The notes: generated by a model from the letters alone, not told the origin. Counted from the stretch's first letter, positions 31,301-37,911 are shown. The stretch is 38,201 bases of DNA from Deinococcus alpinitundrae (GCF_009982895.1 NZ_WXZL01000028.1:1-38201); one strand, 5' to 3'. Numbers and translations are program-made.

Positions 31301-31328
31301 GAATTAAGGCTAGTGAGGGGCGTGACAC
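31301..31328 (-). promoter_or_regulatory. Phage late promoter d (head genes)
   Basis: On the minus strand: GTGTCA (31328-31323), ten bases, TAGCCT (31312-31307), six bases, ATG (31300). Its -10 box has the best match to TANNNT among the family. A hairpin with TTTCTG lies just upstream. Confidence 0.75.
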
Positions 31329-31342
31329 CCCGGCACAGCAGA

Positions 31343-31362
31343 AACCGCCCGGTGAGGGCGGC
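31343..31362 (-). terminator. Hairpin terminator after the 79-residue gene
   Basis: ccgccc (31345-31350) pairs with gggcgg (31356-31361), and TTTCTG follows on the minus strand. A 24-base stretch here (31339-31362) is identical to 36457-36480 upstream of the TerS promoter. Confidence 0.65.
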
Positions 31363-31379
31363 TAGGTCACTACTGGGTT

Positions 31380-31619
31380 TTACTCGCGTTCTGGCCAATG
31401 CCAAGACCCGCCACGTTGCCCGGTTTCGTCTTCAGACATCCAGTCACTGAAGAAGATGCCGGTGGGGTTCAACACACAGACTTTGATTTTCGTTTCGCCG
31501 TCGCCTGGCACAGGGACGAAGACTTCAGTGACCACTGCAGCACGATGCGCGGGTTTGAACTCTCCGTTCGGGGTGCCGTAGGCCACGTAATGTACGATCC
31601 GTCCGATGGAAGGTTTCAT
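31380..31619 (-). CDS. 79-residue conserved-type small protein
   Basis: The product starts MKPSIGRIVHYVAYGTPNG and ends VLNPTGIFFSDW...GSWHWPE. Small proteins with this start (GRIVHYV.YGTP) and end (NPTG.FF...WHWPE) are common in phages and actinobacterial genomes, with no known role. ATG 31619 lies exactly six bases after the -10 box of promoter e; the longer open frame upstream runs through the promoter. It is flanked by terminators on both sides, so it is a single-gene unit placed between portal-unit and scaffold-unit genes. The compact beta-rich sequence suggests a small soluble protein. Confidence 0.75.
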   Translation of the reverse strand: MKPSIGRIVHYVAYGTPNGEFKPAHRAAVVTEVFVPVPGDGETKIKVCVLNPTGIFFSDWMSEDETGQRGGSWHWPERE

Positions 31620-31647
31620 GCACAAAGAATTCCGTGCGGGCTGACAC
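31620..31647 (-). promoter_or_regulatory. Phage late promoter e (79-residue gene)
   Basis: On the minus strand: GTGTCA (31647-31642), ten bases, AATTCT (31631-31626), six bases, ATG (31619). No ribosome site is evident before ATG. Confidence 0.75.
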
Positions 31648-31659
31648 TCCGGCAAAGCA

Positions 31660-31680
31660 AAACCGCCCCGGAGGGCGGCT
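31660..31680 (-). terminator. Terminator after the AT-rich small genes
   Basis: ccgccc (31663-31668) pairs with gggcgg (31673-31678), and on the minus strand it is followed by TTTTGCTTTG. It ends the portal-led unit just before promoter e. Confidence 0.7.
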
Positions 31681-31710
31681 GGCTTGGTACTGGGAATTAT
31701 CAAGCAGCAA

Positions 31711-31938
31711 TTAGATACAAATAGTGCCTACCGTAGAAGTCACTGTTGTTGAGGTACCATCGGAATAGTAAGTTGTACCGGTACGAGCATATGTAGTGCA
31801 AACATGCCCATTAACAATTTTATTGCTTATGGGGAAGCGGTCACTAACAACAGTTTTTACAACAGTTAACGCTTCAACAGAAGAAATCATGGAGAGGCTC
31901 AAAGTTGCAATCACGGCCAGTCGTTTAATTTTGCTCAC
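31711..31938 (-). CDS. 75-residue secreted protein, AT-rich gene
   Basis: The product has a clear signal peptide (MSKIKRLAVIATLSLSMISS) probably cut after VEA at residue 23. The mature part has about 50 residues and is Thr/Ser/Val-rich with two Cys (HVCTTY and the final TICI) that could form a disulphide. GTG at 31938 overlaps the end of the upstream gene by 14 bases. The gene is markedly richer in A and T than its surroundings. Its role is unknown. A secreted product is odd within the head module, so it is likely cargo. Confidence 0.65.
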   Translation of the reverse strand: MSKIKRLAVIATLSLSMISSVEALTVVKTVVSDRFPISNKIVNGHVCTTYARTGTTYYSDGTSTTVTSTVGTICI

Positions 31939-32140
31939 CGCTAATTTTTATCGTCTTTAACAAGATCTCATCTAACTCATGTATAGACAATCGCAGGCAA
32001 TCCCTCCCTGGGTGAACCCTATCCGATGGCCAGGTTCTAATGTAACGAGGCTTACTAATAGTTTTCCATAGGGACTGAAGTTTTTCACTGCCGCAGTACA
32101 GGCAAGGCAAAGTCAAAAGTTGATCGTCAAGCGAATTCAT
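31925..32140 (-). CDS. 71-residue protein with CxxC, AT-rich gene
   Basis: The product carries one CLYCGS pair (residues 13-16), which looks like half of a zinc-ribbon knuckle, and a single further Cys (RDCLRLS), so metal binding is possible but incomplete. No family is recognised. ATG 32140 overlaps the stop of the MuF-like gene (ATGA), and its end overlaps the next small gene, so it is translated with the portal unit. Like the next gene it is AT-rich and uses codons unlike the head genes, suggesting later gain. Confidence 0.6.
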   Translation of the reverse strand: MNSLDDQLLTLPCLYCGSEKLQSLWKTISKPRYIRTWPSDRVHPGRDCLRLSIHELDEILLKTIKISGEQN

Positions 32141-32904
32141 ATATCATCCTGAAAGTCACCAAGCAGTGCTGGTAAAGCGAAGCAGCGGCACATCACGGCC
32201 TGCCCTGGCAATTCTGGCGCGCCCCGCCAGGTGAACACCCGGCCTTGCAAAGCGCGATGGCCTGTACGCACCCGGCTGTCCTGCTGGGTTTCCCACTGGA
32301 ACTTCTTGATGCCCAGCGTCTTCAGGCGGTCGATCCCGGCCCGACTTGCCGCCGTGAGCATCTGATCCTGGGCAATCAGCACCGCCCGGCTTCTGTGAAC
32401 GCCCAGGCGGGCTTGCAGGAGGTCAGCTGCCTTCTCGGGCGTGAGGCCCAGCCGCAGGGCTTCCCTGACCGTCCTGGCCGCTTCGTCCTTGAAACGCTTC
32501 CCCTCGGATTCCCAGTAGGTGTTCATCTGCTTGCGCTGCCGGTCAACCGCCTTCACCTGCAAGCTGGCCGGATCGTTCAGTTTCAAGCTGGAATCGAGCA
32601 ACTTCACCAGATCGTCCGAACTCAGTACCCGGTCCCGCACGGCCCGCTTCAGCAGCGCCGTCAGCTCAGCGGGCGGTGTGCGCGTGGCTTGCATGGCCTC
32701 GTCGATGCGGCGCAGGACCAGCGGCAAGCTGGCGCGGCGTCTGCCGGGCGGCAGAGCCAGTACGCGGGCCAGCTCAGCTTCGGCAGCCTTGAGCGCCACC
32801 TTGCGGAACTGGCGCAGGACCGCGCCCCGTGCGGCTTGCAGATGGGCGTCCTCGCGCTGGCGGGCCAGCTTGATGAGGCGGCGGGCTTCAGGGGTTTGGG
32901 GCAT
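32137..32904 (-). CDS. Minor head protein, Mu F / SPP1 gp7-like
   Basis: The 255-residue product has a helical N-terminal part and the C-terminal MuF signature: WETQQDSRVRTGHRALQGRVFTW followed by PGQAVMCRCFALP (about 210-245). These proteins sit in the head near the portal and travel with the DNA. ATG 32904 overlaps the portal gene end by 17 bases; an in-frame start at 32925 lies deeper in the portal gene and is less likely. The order portal then MuF is usual. Confidence 0.85.
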   Translation of the reverse strand: MPQTPEARRLIKLARQREDAHLQAARGAVLRQFRKVALKAAEAELARVLALPPGRRRASLPLVLRRIDEAMQATRTPPAELTALLKRAVRDRVLSSDDLVKLLDSSLKLNDPASLQVKAVDRQRKQMNTYWESEGKRFKDEAARTVREALRLGLTPEKAADLLQARLGVHRSRAVLIAQDQMLTAASRAGIDRLKTLGIKKFQWETQQDSRVRTGHRALQGRVFTWRGAPELPGQAVMCRCFALPALLGDFQDDI

Positions 32905-34642
32905 TGTCCAGGCCCGTACCGTCAAGCGCGTTCAGGTCTGCTGGGTTGACCGGAGGCGCGCCGCCAAGGTCCGCCTGCCGCTGCTCTTCAATCTGCTCAG
33001 GCGTGATCGCCAGTATCGGGAAAGCCAGGCTCAGGGCCATCAAGCCCACCCAGGCTGGGGCCGTCTCCAGAATCTTGAGGGCCAGCGTCGGGGTGATGCC
33101 CTCAGCGGCACGGCGGGCACGCTCGGCGGCCACGTCTTCCACACCGATCCGGCCCAGCATGGTCTCTTCAGCGATGACGCCTGCTTCGTGCAACTTTAAC
33201 GCCGTGTCCACTTCCGCCGGGGTGGGCTGCACGGCGCTCATGCGTGCCTGGGCCGTCGCGTGGAAGGCGTCGTACTCCGGGCGTCGACCAATGAAGTGCA
33301 GTCCCAGGCGCAGCACGGTATTGATGACCCAGCGCACCAGCTGCTCCAGCGCCATGCGGGTGGGCTCCAGGCTGCTGATGAAGTCCTGCACCGCCTGAAT
33401 GCGACTCACGCCGTTCACGCGCCCGTCGCCGGTCATTAGGACGTGGAGCTGCTTGGCCTCGTCGAAGATGGCCTCGCGTACCTCGTCGAACGTCTCGCCG
33501 AACACGCTCCAGCCTGACGGGTCTTTGTACTGGATAGACGGGGTGGAGAAGTTGCCGGTCGGCACCAATTTGCCGGTGGTTTCATCCTTGGCCATGATGG
33601 AGATGCCGTTGAGGAAGTTCGTCACGCCGCTGCCAGTGTTGTAGGAGCTGGGCACGAATTTCTGACCGCCTGGAGCTGCAGAGTCCTTGACCCACTGGCC
33701 GGGCATCTGGGCGTTGAGGATGGTGCGCTCGACGAAGCCGCCCAGGTCGACGTTGCGGCTGCCCATCGTCATGGTTTTGTCGGCGAACAGGGCCAGGCGG
33801 CGCACGCTCTCCGTAATGAGCGGGTCGAGTTTGACCTCGAACAACAGCAGATCGGGCACGGGGTATTCGTCTGAAGGGTCAGTGTCGCTGCCGGTGCTGG
33901 CGGGCGTGACTTTGGTCATGCCGTCCGGCAAGCGCTCCTGAATTTCCCAGAAGGGCATGCCGAGGGCGTCTTTGTAGTGGAAGTAGGCGCTGCTGACCCG
34001 GCCTTCGATGTCCCTGACCACACCCGCCGCGTCCCAGCTCGGGGCCTGCACACTGATGAAGCCCAGGGCGTCAGCGAGGGTCAGGCCGCTGGGCACGCCG
34101 GGGCCGCTCTTGCCCTCGCCGTCGGTGACGTTGGCTTGGAGCTTGCTGCGCGGCACGAACAGCCGCAGGGTGCCGCGCTCGCTCCACAGGGCGGTGGTCA
34201 GCGCCTTCTGGATGCTCAGCCACACGCCAGAGTTGTCCCACCAACCGGATACCGCGTCGGTGAACTCGTCGACCAGCTTCTGTTCGTCCGCATTGGGCTT
34301 CTGGTCCTTTGGAATCTTGCGCTTGGGGATGACGGACCACAGCGGCTCCCGGCCCGCGATGCCGTTCACATGGCGCTGCACCACGTTCAAGGGCAGGTTG
34401 CGGCTGATGAAACCGCGCTCGATCTCGGCGGTGACGCGGGCGACGTTCGCGCCACTGTCGGACGTGCCGTCGTACCTGGGGAGCGGCCCGGACCATCCCC
34501 GGCCCCCGTTCCAGTGGTCGTCTCGGATAAGCGCGGCACTGAGCTGCAAATCAGGCCGCTGGGTGCGGTTCTCCAGTTGCCGCCGCGCCAGTTGCAGGGG
34601 CGTCAGGACTTTAATCAGGGAGACAGGCGCGGCGTCGGGCAT
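32888..34642 (-). CDS. Portal protein
   Basis: The 584-residue product lies directly after TerL and before the MuF-like gene, and has the mixed alpha/beta make-up and long C-terminal helices (VRWVINTVLRLGLHFIG, EVDTALKLHEAGVIAEETML) of portal subunits. It forms the ring through which DNA is packed. It is somewhat longer than many siphovirus portals. ATG 34642 is exactly six bases after the -10 box of promoter f, with no ribosome site, so it is probably translated from a leaderless message. The gene is also likely reached by readthrough from TerL, since only a weak hairpin lies between. Confidence 0.85.
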   Translation of the reverse strand: MPDAAPVSLIKVLTPLQLARRQLENRTQRPDLQLSAALIRDDHWNGGRGWSGPLPRYDGTSDSGANVARVTAEIERGFISRNLPLNVVQRHVNGIAGREPLWSVIPKRKIPKDQKPNADEQKLVDEFTDAVSGWWDNSGVWLSIQKALTTALWSERGTLRLFVPRSKLQANVTDGEGKSGPGVPSGLTLADALGFISVQAPSWDAAGVVRDIEGRVSSAYFHYKDALGMPFWEIQERLPDGMTKVTPASTGSDTDPSDEYPVPDLLLFEVKLDPLITESVRRLALFADKTMTMGSRNVDLGGFVERTILNAQMPGQWVKDSAAPGGQKFVPSSYNTGSGVTNFLNGISIMAKDETTGKLVPTGNFSTPSIQYKDPSGWSVFGETFDEVREAIFDEAKQLHVLMTGDGRVNGVSRIQAVQDFISSLEPTRMALEQLVRWVINTVLRLGLHFIGRRPEYDAFHATAQARMSAVQPTPAEVDTALKLHEAGVIAEETMLGRIGVEDVAAERARRAAEGITPTLALKILETAPAWVGLMALSLAFPILAITPEQIEEQRQADLGGAPPVNPADLNALDGTGLDNAPNP

Positions 34643-34670
34643 GGTGACAGACTTTCAGGCTGGGTGACAC
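34643..34670 (-). promoter_or_regulatory. Phage late promoter f (portal)
   Basis: On the minus strand: GTGTCA (34670-34665), ten bases, AAGTCT (34654-34649), six bases, ATG (34642). Upstream there is only a weak 5-bp hairpin (34672-34692) that overlaps the TerL stop. Confidence 0.75.
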
Positions 34671-34679
34671 GCCAGCGGG

Positions 34680-35960
34680 CTAGAACGGCTGGGAGTACGT
34701 GCCGGGGATGAACAGCTCGGGTGGCTGATATAGCAAGCTCTTCACAGCCAGCGCGTTGGCCATCACGATGTCGTCATGCAGGCCGCTGGGCGCTTCGTAC
34801 CGGACACCTGTGGCGGTGCTCTTGGCCTGAAATGCCGCCATCTCGCCGCGCTGGGCCTCGTCGGCGAGCAGGTTCACCATGCCGCGCTCTAAGGCCAGCG
34901 CCAGACCTTCCACCAACGGCGGCTTGCTCTGGGCAGTGAACTTGAAGGCGGTGGCGTTGTCGTATTCCTTGCGGAGCAGTTCAAACACTGGATCGCCCAG
35001 CCCAGTAGCGTCCACGGTGGTTTGGGCGTTGTTGTATTGCCTGAGCAGGGCGGCCACTCGGCTGACGCTGCGCTCCCACGTCTCGCCGCGCCAGCGGGCC
35101 AGCTTGACCTGGCGGGCAGGGGTCACGCTGGTGTCCAGAATGCTGACCACGGTGTAATCCACCGCCCGGCCCAGATCCACCCCAGCGACGTAGCTGTGGT
35201 CCGCTTGTGGATCTTCGGCGGCGGGCAGGATCAGGCGAGCGGCCAGCAGCTCGCGCTTGAACAGCGCGCCTTCGTCATCGACGAACTCGGCCAGGAAGTA
35301 TTTCCTGAACAGGCGCTCGGGCATGGTGCGCTCCAGCCGCTCTAGTTCTTCACTCGGAAAATACGGGTTGATGCTGGTGGGCAATTGCAGGCTGCGCTGG
35401 CCTTCCTGGCCGCTCTGACCGGCGTAAAACCAGTCGCGGTACCAGTTGGGATAGTCCGGCGTGCCGATGGCGAGCGCCTGCCCACGCCGTTCACTGAGGG
35501 CAGGCATCAGCACCTCAACGGCGTAATTCGGCACGAAGCCCGATTCGTCGATGATGGCGAACTTCACGCCGTCACCCGCGAGGCTGGCGGGGTTGTCGGC
35601 GCTCTTGGCCTGAATCACCGCTCCACTGACAAAGGTCAGGGTGAGTTCCGAGAGGCTGACCTTTCTGATGAGCGGGGCCAGCTTGGTTGTGCATTCCACC
35701 ATCGCCGCCATGAAGAGCGCCTTAGCATGGGCGTAGGTGTCGCTCACCACGTAAACGAGTGGCGGGCCGAACTGATCGGGCGGCTGCAAGGCCTGATAGA
35801 TGCTCTCGAACCGTGCGCCGTGGGTCTTCCCGGCGCGGCGGCCATACAGGCACACCAGGCGGCGCACCTCTGGATCGTCGAGCGCGGCGTGCATCTGCAT
35901 CTGTCCCGCGTGCGGCGTGTAGCCAAGTGCCTTCCACAGTTTGCGGCGCTGAATCGGCAT
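34680..35960 (-). CDS. Terminase large subunit
   Basis: The 426-residue product has the two parts of the DNA-packaging motor. The ATPase shows Walker A GRRAGKT (40-46) and Walker B FAIIDE (134-139). The nuclease shows GVDLGRAVDYT (Asp262, Asp268), VDATGLGD (Asp317) and LHDDIVMA (Asp396, Asp397). It cuts and pumps DNA into the prohead with the small subunit and portal. ATG 35960 shares one base with the TGA of the small-subunit gene (TGATG), so the two are translated together. The length is normal. Confidence 0.95.
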   Translation of the reverse strand: MPIQRRKLWKALGYTPHAGQMQMHAALDDPEVRRLVCLYGRRAGKTHGARFESIYQALQPPDQFGPPLVYVVSDTYAHAKALFMAAMVECTTKLAPLIRKVSLSELTLTFVSGAVIQAKSADNPASLAGDGVKFAIIDESGFVPNYAVEVLMPALSERRGQALAIGTPDYPNWYRDWFYAGQSGQEGQRSLQLPTSINPYFPSEELERLERTMPERLFRKYFLAEFVDDEGALFKRELLAARLILPAAEDPQADHSYVAGVDLGRAVDYTVVSILDTSVTPARQVKLARWRGETWERSVSRVAALLRQYNNAQTTVDATGLGDPVFELLRKEYDNATAFKFTAQSKPPLVEGLALALERGMVNLLADEAQRGEMAAFQAKSTATGVRYEAPSGLHDDIVMANALAVKSLLYQPPELFIPGTYSQPF

Positions 35961-36385
35961 CAGTCGTCGCCACTCAGCGCTTCGATCAACCGTTGGGCAG
36001 AATCGTCTTCATCAGCACCCGAATAGCGTAATTTCAATCCGATGGTTTTGACCTGCCGGTCGACCACCTGCAGTTCCATGTTGAAACCGGCCAGCCCCAT
36101 TTTCTCGGCCTCGCCGCGCATCACTTCCAGCCGCCGGGTCAAGCTATCCAGCATCTCAAGGTCGGTTGGCAGGGTAGCGGCGAGGTGGCCTCGTACGATG
36201 TCCTTGGTGGCCTCGGCGCGCTCGCGGCGGCGGTCTTTGAGGAAGCGGTTGACGGAGCTGTAACTTACCTGGATCTCTGGACGCTCGGCGATTTTGCGTC
36301 CGCTCAGACCCTGGGCCGCCAGCTTGAGAATCAACTCCTCTTGCTGCGGCGTGAGTGGATTTCTTGAATCATCCGGCTGCGTCAC
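35960..36385 (-). CDS. Terminase small subunit
   Basis: The 141-residue product begins VTQPDDSRNPLTPQQEELI, the usual start of a small terminase, with a helix-turn-helix (about 28-50, GLSGRKIAERPEIQVSYSSVNRFL) for binding the packaging site and a helical middle for oligomerisation (LEMLDSLTRRLEVMRGEAEKM). GTG 36385 is the start because it is exactly six bases after the -10 box of promoter g. The open frame continues upstream to 36625 only through regulatory sequence. It is coupled to TerL. Confidence 0.85.
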   Translation of the reverse strand: MTQPDDSRNPLTPQQEELILKLAAQGLSGRKIAERPEIQVSYSSVNRFLKDRRRERAEATKDIVRGHLAATLPTDLEMLDSLTRRLEVMRGEAEKMGLAGFNMELQVVDRQVKTIGLKLRYSGADEDDSAQRLIEALSGDD

Positions 36386-36413
36386 TGATTCATCATGGGG
36401 CGTGCTCTGACAC
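36386..36413 (-). promoter_or_regulatory. Phage late promoter g (terminase)
   Basis: On the minus strand: GTGTCA (36413-36408), ten bases, CATGAT (36397-36392), six bases, GTG (36385). Its -10 box differs from the others (no C before the final T) but keeps A at 2 and T at 6. Confidence 0.7.
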
Positions 36414-36450
36414 AAGAACGGCGTCTGGGCGCGTTGATTCAGATGAATCA
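36386..36450. repeat. Three TGATTCA/TGAATCA copies near the TerS start
   Basis: tgattca occurs at 36386-36392 and 36435-36441, and its inverse tgaatca at 36444-36450. The last two form a perfect inverted repeat (TGATTC, 4-base loop, GAATCA). They flank promoter g and could be sites for a regulator or for terminase (pac or cos). Confidence 0.4.
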
Positions 36451-36460
36451 GGCACACAGA

Positions 36461-36480
36461 AACCGCCCGGTGAGGGCGGC
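36461..36480 (-). terminator. Hairpin upstream of the terminase promoter
   Basis: ccgccc pairs with gggcgg, and on the minus strand it is followed by TTTCTGTGTG. It shares 24 identical bases with the hairpin before promoter d. Confidence 0.55.
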
Positions 36481-36588
36481 GGGATTGGATGTCAGTGGGG
36501 CCGCCGCTCTGTTTGCGTTCCTTGGCAATGATTCTCAGGCCGCGCCTGAACGCACGCATTTTCGTACCCCTGCCTTTGAGGCTTGCCT

Positions 36589-36601
36589 TAAACTGGTGTC
36601 T
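36589..36601 (+). promoter_or_regulatory. Leaderless -10 box of the peroxiredoxin gene
   Basis: TAAACT (36589-36594) is followed by seven bases and ATG 36602. No clear -35 box is seen. Confidence 0.5.
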
Positions 36602-37072
36602 ATGATTCTTCAACCTGGCGATCAAGTGCCCGATGTCTCAGCCCTGAGTGATGACGGTAAGCAAGTGCAGCTCTCCGCTTGGAGAGGCCAGCCGGTTGTG
36701 CTGTTTTTCTTCCCGAATGCAGCGGCCACCCACTGCCAGATGCAGGCGAGGCGCTTTCAGGGACTGATCGAGGAGTTTGAGTCGCTGAACGTGCAACTGC
36801 TTGGAATCAGTGTGGACTCACGCGCCCAGCACACGACTTTTCGAGGGATGTGCAAGCTGAGTTTCCCACTACTCGCCGACACGGATTACCGTCTCAGTGA
36901 GCAGTTTGGAGTGCTCACTGAAACGGATGATGGTGCGGTGAAGTATGCTCGGCGGGTCACCTTCCTAATTGATCCGCAGGGTCGGGTGCTTGAGCGCTGG
37001 GACGATGTGAATCCCAACACCAATGCCGGCGAGGTGCTGGCCGCTCTTCAAGTGCACCAGGCGCAGTCCTGA
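36602..37072 (+). CDS. Peroxiredoxin of the AhpC/TSA (PrxQ/BCP-like) type
   Basis: The 156-residue product has the thioredoxin fold of PrxQ-type enzymes: GDQVPDVSALSDDGK at the start, VVLFFFPNAAATHC with the peroxidatic Cys45, LLGISVDSRAQHTTF, FPLLAD and RRVTFLIDPQGRV with the conserved Arg. These enzymes reduce peroxides. In the active-site loop the Thr is two residues before Cys45 instead of three (PNAAATHC), an unusual arrangement. Cys84 (RGMCKLSF) may be the resolving Cys. ATG 36602 is favoured by the -10 box; the open frame upstream covers the terminase promoter. It is on the plus strand between early and late phage genes, so it is either cargo or a neighbouring host gene. Confidence 0.85.
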   Translation: MILQPGDQVPDVSALSDDGKQVQLSAWRGQPVVLFFFPNAAATHCQMQARRFQGLIEEFESLNVQLLGISVDSRAQHTTFRGMCKLSFPLLADTDYRLSEQFGVLTETDDGAVKYARRVTFLIDPQGRVLERWDDVNPNTNAGEVLAALQVHQAQS

Positions 37073-37082
37073 GTCTGATCAT

Positions 37083-37535
37083 TCACGCCGCCCACCCGCC
37101 GACCATCAGCCCGAGCTGCCCGTAGGCGTACTCGCGCACTAAGTTGCGTTCTTCGGCTGTGATGGCGGCGAGGCTTGGGACAACGCGGTTCAGAACGTCA
37201 CCGGCCAGGGCGTAGTGGGCGCGGTACCCGAGGCGGCCCAGTTCGCGGTGCAGCTCGCAGGCGATGGCCTTTCCGATCACCGGGGCAGTGGGCACTTCCG
37301 ACGTCAGCACCTCCTCCAGCAGCCAGACGCGCTCAGCGGTGCGCAGGAGGGCGACGGCGCGCTCCAGCTCGGTGGGCTGGCTGTTGATCTGGGCGGTGAG
37401 GCCCGTGTCGGTGCGGGTGAGCTGAACAGTGGTGTATTCGACGTCGGTGGTGACGCCGCACTCGCGGGTGACGCTGAGGACGTTGAAGGTGCGGCTGTGG
37501 GCGCGGGTGCCGGTGTTAGGTGTAAACTCTTGCAT
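37083..37535 (-). CDS. Unknown protein of the early/control region
   Basis: The 150-residue product from ATG 37535 (MQEFTPNTGTRAHSRTFN) has an N-terminal beta part (TTVQLTRTDTGLTAQINS) and a helical C-terminal part (ERAVALLRTAERVWLLEEVL, ITAEERNLVREYAYGQLGLMVGG). No family is recognised. GGAG six bases upstream favours ATG 37535 over ATG 37541. It has a strong sigma-70 promoter at 37606-37634 with an operator-like site in its spacer. A large hairpin lies in the leader. It is therefore probably a repressed phage gene. Confidence 0.7.
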   Translation of the reverse strand: MQEFTPNTGTRAHSRTFNVLSVTRECGVTTDVEYTTVQLTRTDTGLTAQINSQPTELERAVALLRTAERVWLLEEVLTSEVPTAPVIGKAIACELHRELGRLGYRAHYALAGDVLNRVVPSLAAITAEERNLVREYAYGQLGLMVGGWAA

Positions 37536-37560
37536 GGTCATCTCCAGGGTGACTTCGAGT

Positions 37561-37594
37561 AAGGCGCGCCTTTCTTAGCGGGATTGCGCGCCTT
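37561..37594. other. Large inverted repeat in the leader of the 37083-37535 gene
   Basis: aaggcgcgc (37561-37569) and gcgcgcctt (37586-37594) are perfect 9-base inverted arms with a 16-base loop. It lies just after the predicted transcription start of the minus-strand promoter, and it could act on RNA (attenuation) or bind a protein. No T run follows on either strand. Confidence 0.55.
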
Positions 37595-37605
37595 CTCTTG
37601 TGGAA

Positions 37606-37634
37606 ATAATACAACGTTCAACGTGCTATGTCAA
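37606..37634 (-). promoter_or_regulatory. Strong sigma-70 promoter with operator in the spacer
   Basis: On the minus strand: TTGACA (37634-37629), 17 bases, TATTAT (37611-37606), a near-perfect housekeeping promoter. The spacer contains the repeated site CACGTTGAACGTTG. It drives the 150-residue gene. Confidence 0.75.
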
Positions 37635-37667
37635 CCCTCGCTGTGCTATTCATCAACGCTGAACGTG
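37612..37667. promoter_or_regulatory. Pair of repeated operator-like sites
   Basis: caacgttcaacgtg (37612-37625) and caacgctgaacgtg (37654-37667) match at 12 of 14 bases and are 42 bases apart, four helical turns. Each lies between the -35 and -10 positions of one of the two divergent promoters. A shared gtgctat follows or precedes each. The HTH protein encoded next door is the natural candidate to bind. Confidence 0.55.
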
Positions 37668-37668
37668 A

Positions 37669-37680
37669 TAAGTTCTGGCG
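37669..37680 (+). promoter_or_regulatory. Leaderless -10 box of the HTH gene
   Basis: TAAGTT (37669-37674) is followed by six bases and ATG 37681. The operator-like site at 37654-37667 lies directly before it. Confidence 0.5.
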
Positions 37681-37878
37681 ATGGACACCAAAGCTACTGT
37701 CAAAGTTGAGCTGGCAAAAAGAGAGATGACCATGCTGGAGCTGGCTGCTCAGCTTGGTATCCCTCAGCAATCGCTTAGCCGCACCCTGCAAACCTCACCA
37801 GTTAATCAGCGCAGCCACTGGCCTGCCATCCTCGAAGCCCTCGGCCTGGAAGTCATCATTCGGCCAAAGCAGTCTTAA
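37681..37878 (+). CDS. 65-residue HTH DNA-binding protein
   Basis: The product contains a helix-turn-helix: TMLELAAQLGIPQQSLSRTL (about residues 17-36), as in small XRE/Cro-like regulators, followed by a helix and a short strand (EALGLEVIIRPK). It has no other domain. It is leaderless from ATG 37681, divergent from the 150-residue gene, with matching operator-like sites in both promoters. Autoregulation and repression of the neighbour are likely. It could be a lysogeny switch protein, an antitoxin-like regulator or a host regulator. Confidence 0.75.
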   Translation: MDTKATVKVELAKREMTMLELAAQLGIPQQSLSRTLQTSPVNQRSHWPAILEALGLEVIIRPKQS

Positions 37879-37899
37879 CGACCCCGGCTCGTCGAGAGC

Positions 37900-37911
37900 C
37901 AGAATGGTGCT
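37900..37911 (+). promoter_or_regulatory. Possible leaderless -10 box of the barstar-like gene
   Basis: CAGAAT (37900-37905) is followed by six bases and ATG 37912. The match to TANNNT is partial. Confidence 0.35.

Noticed and set aside
36395..36601. Upstream extension of the peroxiredoxin frame
   Set aside because: It runs across the terminase promoter and hairpin, and the family start and -10 box fit ATG 36602.
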